Assembly: GCA_021838585.1 (NCBI GenBank)
Contig: JAKCDE010000003.1
Coordinates: 62,001 to 126,000, forward strand
Length of the DNA stretch: 64,000 nucleotides
From: Nitrospirota bacterium
Lineage (GTDB): Bacteria > Nitrospirota_A > Leptospirillia > Leptospirillales > Leptospirillaceae
Reading direction: 5' to 3'
Position 1 is the first letter of the stretch. The number at the start of each line of letters is the position of its first letter. The notes below the pieces were generated by a model, which saw nothing but the letters and a program-made list of their open reading frames with translations, searched no databases and was not told where the DNA came from. The position numbers and the translations under genes were made by a program. Below are positions 61,612 through 64,000 of this stretch, in pieces.

Positions 61612-62922
61612 TTGAAGAACCTGATATCAAGGATCGCCACGCAGGGTGAGGGGAAGAGGGCCCTCTCGAAGGTCCTCGCCCGCGGACGGGACCAAGAGGC
61701 CGGGCAGGTCCGGTCCCGGGTCTCTGAAATCATTTCCTCGGTCCGCGAAAACGGCGACCGGGCCCTCCTCACCTGGGCCCGCTCTCTCGACGGGTTTCGA
61801 GGAGAAGCCCGCGACATCGAACTTGACCGATCCCTGGCCGAGAAGGCCTGGAAGGGACTCGACCGACCGGTCCGTGAGGCCCTTCTCTTTGCCCGGGACC
61901 GGGTGGCGGCCTACCACCGCCGCCTTCGGGAAGAGCTCCGGGACAGGGCCCCCTCAAGGGAAATGGCCGGCTTCCGCTGGACCCCCATCGATCGGGCGGC
62001 CGTCTATGTCCCGGGTGGAACGGCCCTCTACCCCTCCACCGTCCTGATGACAGTTCCAGTCGCCCGGGTGGCGGGCGTCCGGGAAGTCGTCGTGATCACC
62101 CCAGGGGGACCCGACGGAATCGCCCCGGTCGTCCTGGCCGCCTGTCATGTGGCGGACGTGGACCGGATCTACCAGGTCGGGGGCGTCCACGCGATCGCCG
62201 CACTCGCCTTTGGAACGGAGACCCTTCCCGCCGTCGACCAGATCGTGGGTCCCGGCAACCGCTATGTGGCCGAAGCGAAGCGCCAGCTTTTCGGGACCAT
62301 CGCCATCGATATGATCGCCGGCCCCACCGAGGTCCTGATCGTGGCGGACGCGACCGCCAATCCGGCCTTCGTGGCCGCCGACCTTCTCGCGCAAGCCGAG
62401 CATGATCCACAGGCGTCGGCCGTCCTGCTGACCGATTCGGAGAGCCTCGCACAAAGGGTCGCCGGGGAGCTCGAACGCCAGATCGAGACCTTACCCCGCA
62501 AAGAAATCGCCCGCCAGTCCCTGGCCTCCTTCGGAGCCATCCTCCTTTTGTCCTCACTGGACCTCGCCCCGGTTCTCGTCGATCTTCTGGCTCCGGAACA
62601 CCTCGAGCTGGCGGTCGACAATCCCGGCGACCTCGCGGCCAGAGTCAGGAACGCCGGCGCCATTTTTCTCGGATCCGGCGTTCCCGAGGCGGCCGGAGAC
62701 TATTGCTTTGGCCCGAGCCACGTCCTCCCGACCAACGGAACGGCCCGATTCTCCTCTCCCGTCTCGGTCGAGACCTTCATGAAGCGGACGAGCCTGATCG
62801 GAGGAAGCGCCTTCGACGAGAGAGATCGGATCCTCGAAGTATCGGAGATCCTGGCCCGGGCCGAGGGGCTCGAGGGCCACGCGCGATCGGCGGCTCTTCG
62901 CCGAACAGGAACAAGGCCATGA
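61612..62922 (+). CDS. hisD: Histidinol dehydrogenase
   Basis: This zinc enzyme catalyses the last two steps of histidine synthesis. Motifs: YVPGGTALYPSTVLM, DQIVGPGNRYVAEAK, DMIAGPTEVLIVAD and LLAQAEHDPQASAVL (zinc ligands Gln/His here), AAGDYCFGPSHVLPT. 436 residues. Start is TTG with AAGGGA 7 nt upstream. The stop overlaps hisC (ATGA). Confidence 0.96.
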   Translation: MKNLISRIATQGEGKRALSKVLARGRDQEAGQVRSRVSEIISSVRENGDRALLTWARSLDGFRGEARDIELDRSLAEKAWKGLDRPVREALLFARDRVAAYHRRLREELRDRAPSREMAGFRWTPIDRAAVYVPGGTALYPSTVLMTVPVARVAGVREVVVITPGGPDGIAPVVLAACHVADVDRIYQVGGVHAIAALAFGTETLPAVDQIVGPGNRYVAEAKRQLFGTIAIDMIAGPTEVLIVADATANPAFVAADLLAQAEHDPQASAVLLTDSESLAQRVAGELERQIETLPRKEIARQSLASFGAILLLSSLDLAPVLVDLLAPEHLELAVDNPGDLAARVRNAGAIFLGSGVPEAAGDYCFGPSHVLPTNGTARFSSPVSVETFMKRTSLIGGSAFDERDRILEVSEILARAEGLEGHARSAALRRTGTRP

Positions 62923-64000
62923 CAGCCGACGACCCGACAGGCTGGATCCGCTCTGAGATCCGAAGTTCCACTGCCTACCCCGTCGAATCGGTCCCCGAGG
63001 GAACCCTCCGGCTCGACGCCATGGAAAGCCCCTTCGACCTTCCGGCGGATTTTCACCGGAGGCTGGGAGAGGAGATGGCCGGAATCCCCCTGAATCGCTA
63101 TCCCGACGGATCCGCCTCCGAACTCAAGGAACTCCTCGGAAAGACCCTCTTCGGATTATCCCCGGACCACCTCTTTTTGGGGAACGGTTCGGACGAGATC
63201 CTCCAGAACCTTTTCCTGGCCACGCCCGGTCCCATCCTCCTCTCCGAACCCACCTTCTCGATGTACCGCATCATCGCCAGGATCGCGGGAAGGCCGGTCG
63301 CCACCGTGACCCAGTCCTCAGACCTGATCCTCGATACCCGGGAGCTGCTCGAGGCCGTCCGGGAGCACCGTCCCTCCCTGGTCGTCCTCTCGAGCCCGAA
63401 CAATCCGACAGGCCGTGAAGTGAGCGAGGAGACGGTGGACCGCCTGTGCGGCGAGTTTCCCGGAGCCGTCCTGGTCGACGAGGCCTACTTCCCCTTTTCG
63501 GGACGGACGGTCCTCTCCCTCCGGAAGAGCCACTCCCGCCTCATGGTCCTCCGGACCCTTTCCAAGATGGGTCTCGCAGCCCTCCGGCTGGGCATCCTTG
63601 CCGCCGACCCCCGGATCGTGGCCGAACTCGACAAGGTCCGACTCCCCTACAACATGAATCTTCTGACCCAGAGGGCGGCCACCCTCGTCTGCCGGGAATT
63701 TCTTCCCGTCCTGGAAGGCCAGGTCAGATCCATCGTCGACCTCAGGGAAGACCTTCGCCGATCCCTCTCCTGCATTCCGGGGGTCGAACCGCTTCCTTCT
63801 TCCGCGAACTTCCTCCTGATCCGGATCGGAGGGAAAGATCCCGCCGAGGTCGCACGCGCCCTGGCGGAGCGCGGAATCCTCGTCCGGGACGTCAGCCGCC
63901 TCCACCCCCTCCTGGCCGGTTGCCTGCGGGTCACGATCGGCACCGCCCCGGAAAACGGGCGATTCACCGCGGCCCTCGCCCACATTCTGAAAGGAACCCC
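62919..64000 (+). CDS. hisC: Histidinol-phosphate aminotransferase (3' end cut by window)
   Basis: This PLP aminotransferase has about 360 codons in the window and no stop before the edge. NRYPDG (about 48-53), FLGNGSDEIL, SSPNNPTG (about 157), VDEAYFPF and the PLP lysine in TLSKMGLAALRLG (about 205-217) are present. It overlaps hisD by ATGA. The his operon probably continues beyond the window. Confidence 0.93.
   Translation, partial: MTADDPTGWIRSEIRSSTAYPVESVPEGTLRLDAMESPFDLPADFHRRLGEEMAGIPLNRYPDGSASELKELLGKTLFGLSPDHLFLGNGSDEILQNLFLATPGPILLSEPTFSMYRIIARIAGRPVATVTQSSDLILDTRELLEAVREHRPSLVVLSSPNNPTGREVSEETVDRLCGEFPGAVLVDEAYFPFSGRTVLSLRKSHSRLMVLRTLSKMGLAALRLGILAADPRIVAELDKVRLPYNMNLLTQRAATLVCREFLPVLEGQVRSIVDLREDLRRSLSCIPGVEPLPSSANFLLIRIGGKDPAEVARALAERGILVRDVSRLHPLLAGCLRVTIGTAPENGRFTAALAHILKGT

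Noticed and set aside
1..64000. Insertion sequences, prophage, CRISPR, toxin-antitoxin or defence systems
   Set aside because: No transposase, integrase, direct-repeat array, or paired small toxin and antitoxin frames were seen; the window is housekeeping and core metabolism.

Overview
The window is gene-dense, GC-rich chromosomal DNA with almost no mobile or accessory DNA: about 66 protein genes, one tRNA, no insertion sequence, no CRISPR array and no rRNA. The gene set suggests a Gram-negative (lpxC, outer-membrane beta-barrel protein, lipoprotein) chemolithoautotroph of the Leptospirillum/Nitrospirota type. That is inference from the combination of an archaeal-type PEP carboxylase, a four-subunit pyruvate:ferredoxin oxidoreductase (both fit reductive TCA carbon fixation), a hydrogenase-like complex without a [NiFe] site, and the anaerobic-type cobalamin genes cbiD/cbiG.

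Layout. 1-1.7 kb (-): murU/amgK cell-wall sugar salvage. 1.8-7 kb (mostly +): YeiH-type transporter, mutM, rnc, a bifunctional-nuclease family protein, a lipoprotein and a [2Fe-2S] ferredoxin. 7-10.7 kb (-): CopD-like membrane protein, archaeal-type ppcA, a small membrane protein, then lpxC. 10.9-13 kb: suhB-type phosphatase converging on a site-2 protease. 13.1-20.4 kb (+): a six-gene hyfBCEFGI-like operon whose large subunit has lost all four nickel-iron cysteines. 20.6-24.7 kb: an unknown gene, then porABGD ending in a strong terminator. 24.9-27.5 kb: thioredoxin-like protein, prmA, pyrF. 27.6-33 kb (-): cbiD-cbiE-cbiT-cbiG-cobJ-cobO-def, tightly overlapped. 33.2-43.7 kb (+): rplI, rpmH-rnpA-yidD-yidC-mnmE-mnmG-rsmG-parS-parA-parB-bactofilin-mnmA-exonuclease, an arrangement typical of the chromosome origin neighbourhood, although dnaA is not in the window. 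43.8-49.4 kb: tRNA-Val, ileS, lspA, TPR protein, rluD. 49.4-54.7 kb: DUF1015, polyprenyl synthase, VOC protein, outer-membrane protein, nitrilase-family amidase, trmI. 54.8-64 kb (+): a strong promoter with a candidate small RNA or leader, cytochrome c, then a long leader and rho-rpmE-prfA-prmC-murA-hisG-hisD-hisC (cut by the window end).

How it fits together. The hyf-like complex, POR and PEP carboxylase lie within 16 kb. Together they look like a module that uses membrane energy to supply or balance low-potential ferredoxin, makes pyruvate from acetyl-CoA plus CO2, and carboxylates PEP to oxaloacetate. The rest is informational, envelope and biosynthetic housekeeping.

Notable sequence-level features are two genes (hisG, lspA) whose conserved N-terminus and Shine-Dalgarno spacing point to AUA and AUC start codons, frequent UUG starts, recurring extended -10 promoters, a perfect parS palindrome, a possible leaderless trmI, and a C-rich, roughly 440-nt leader before rho.
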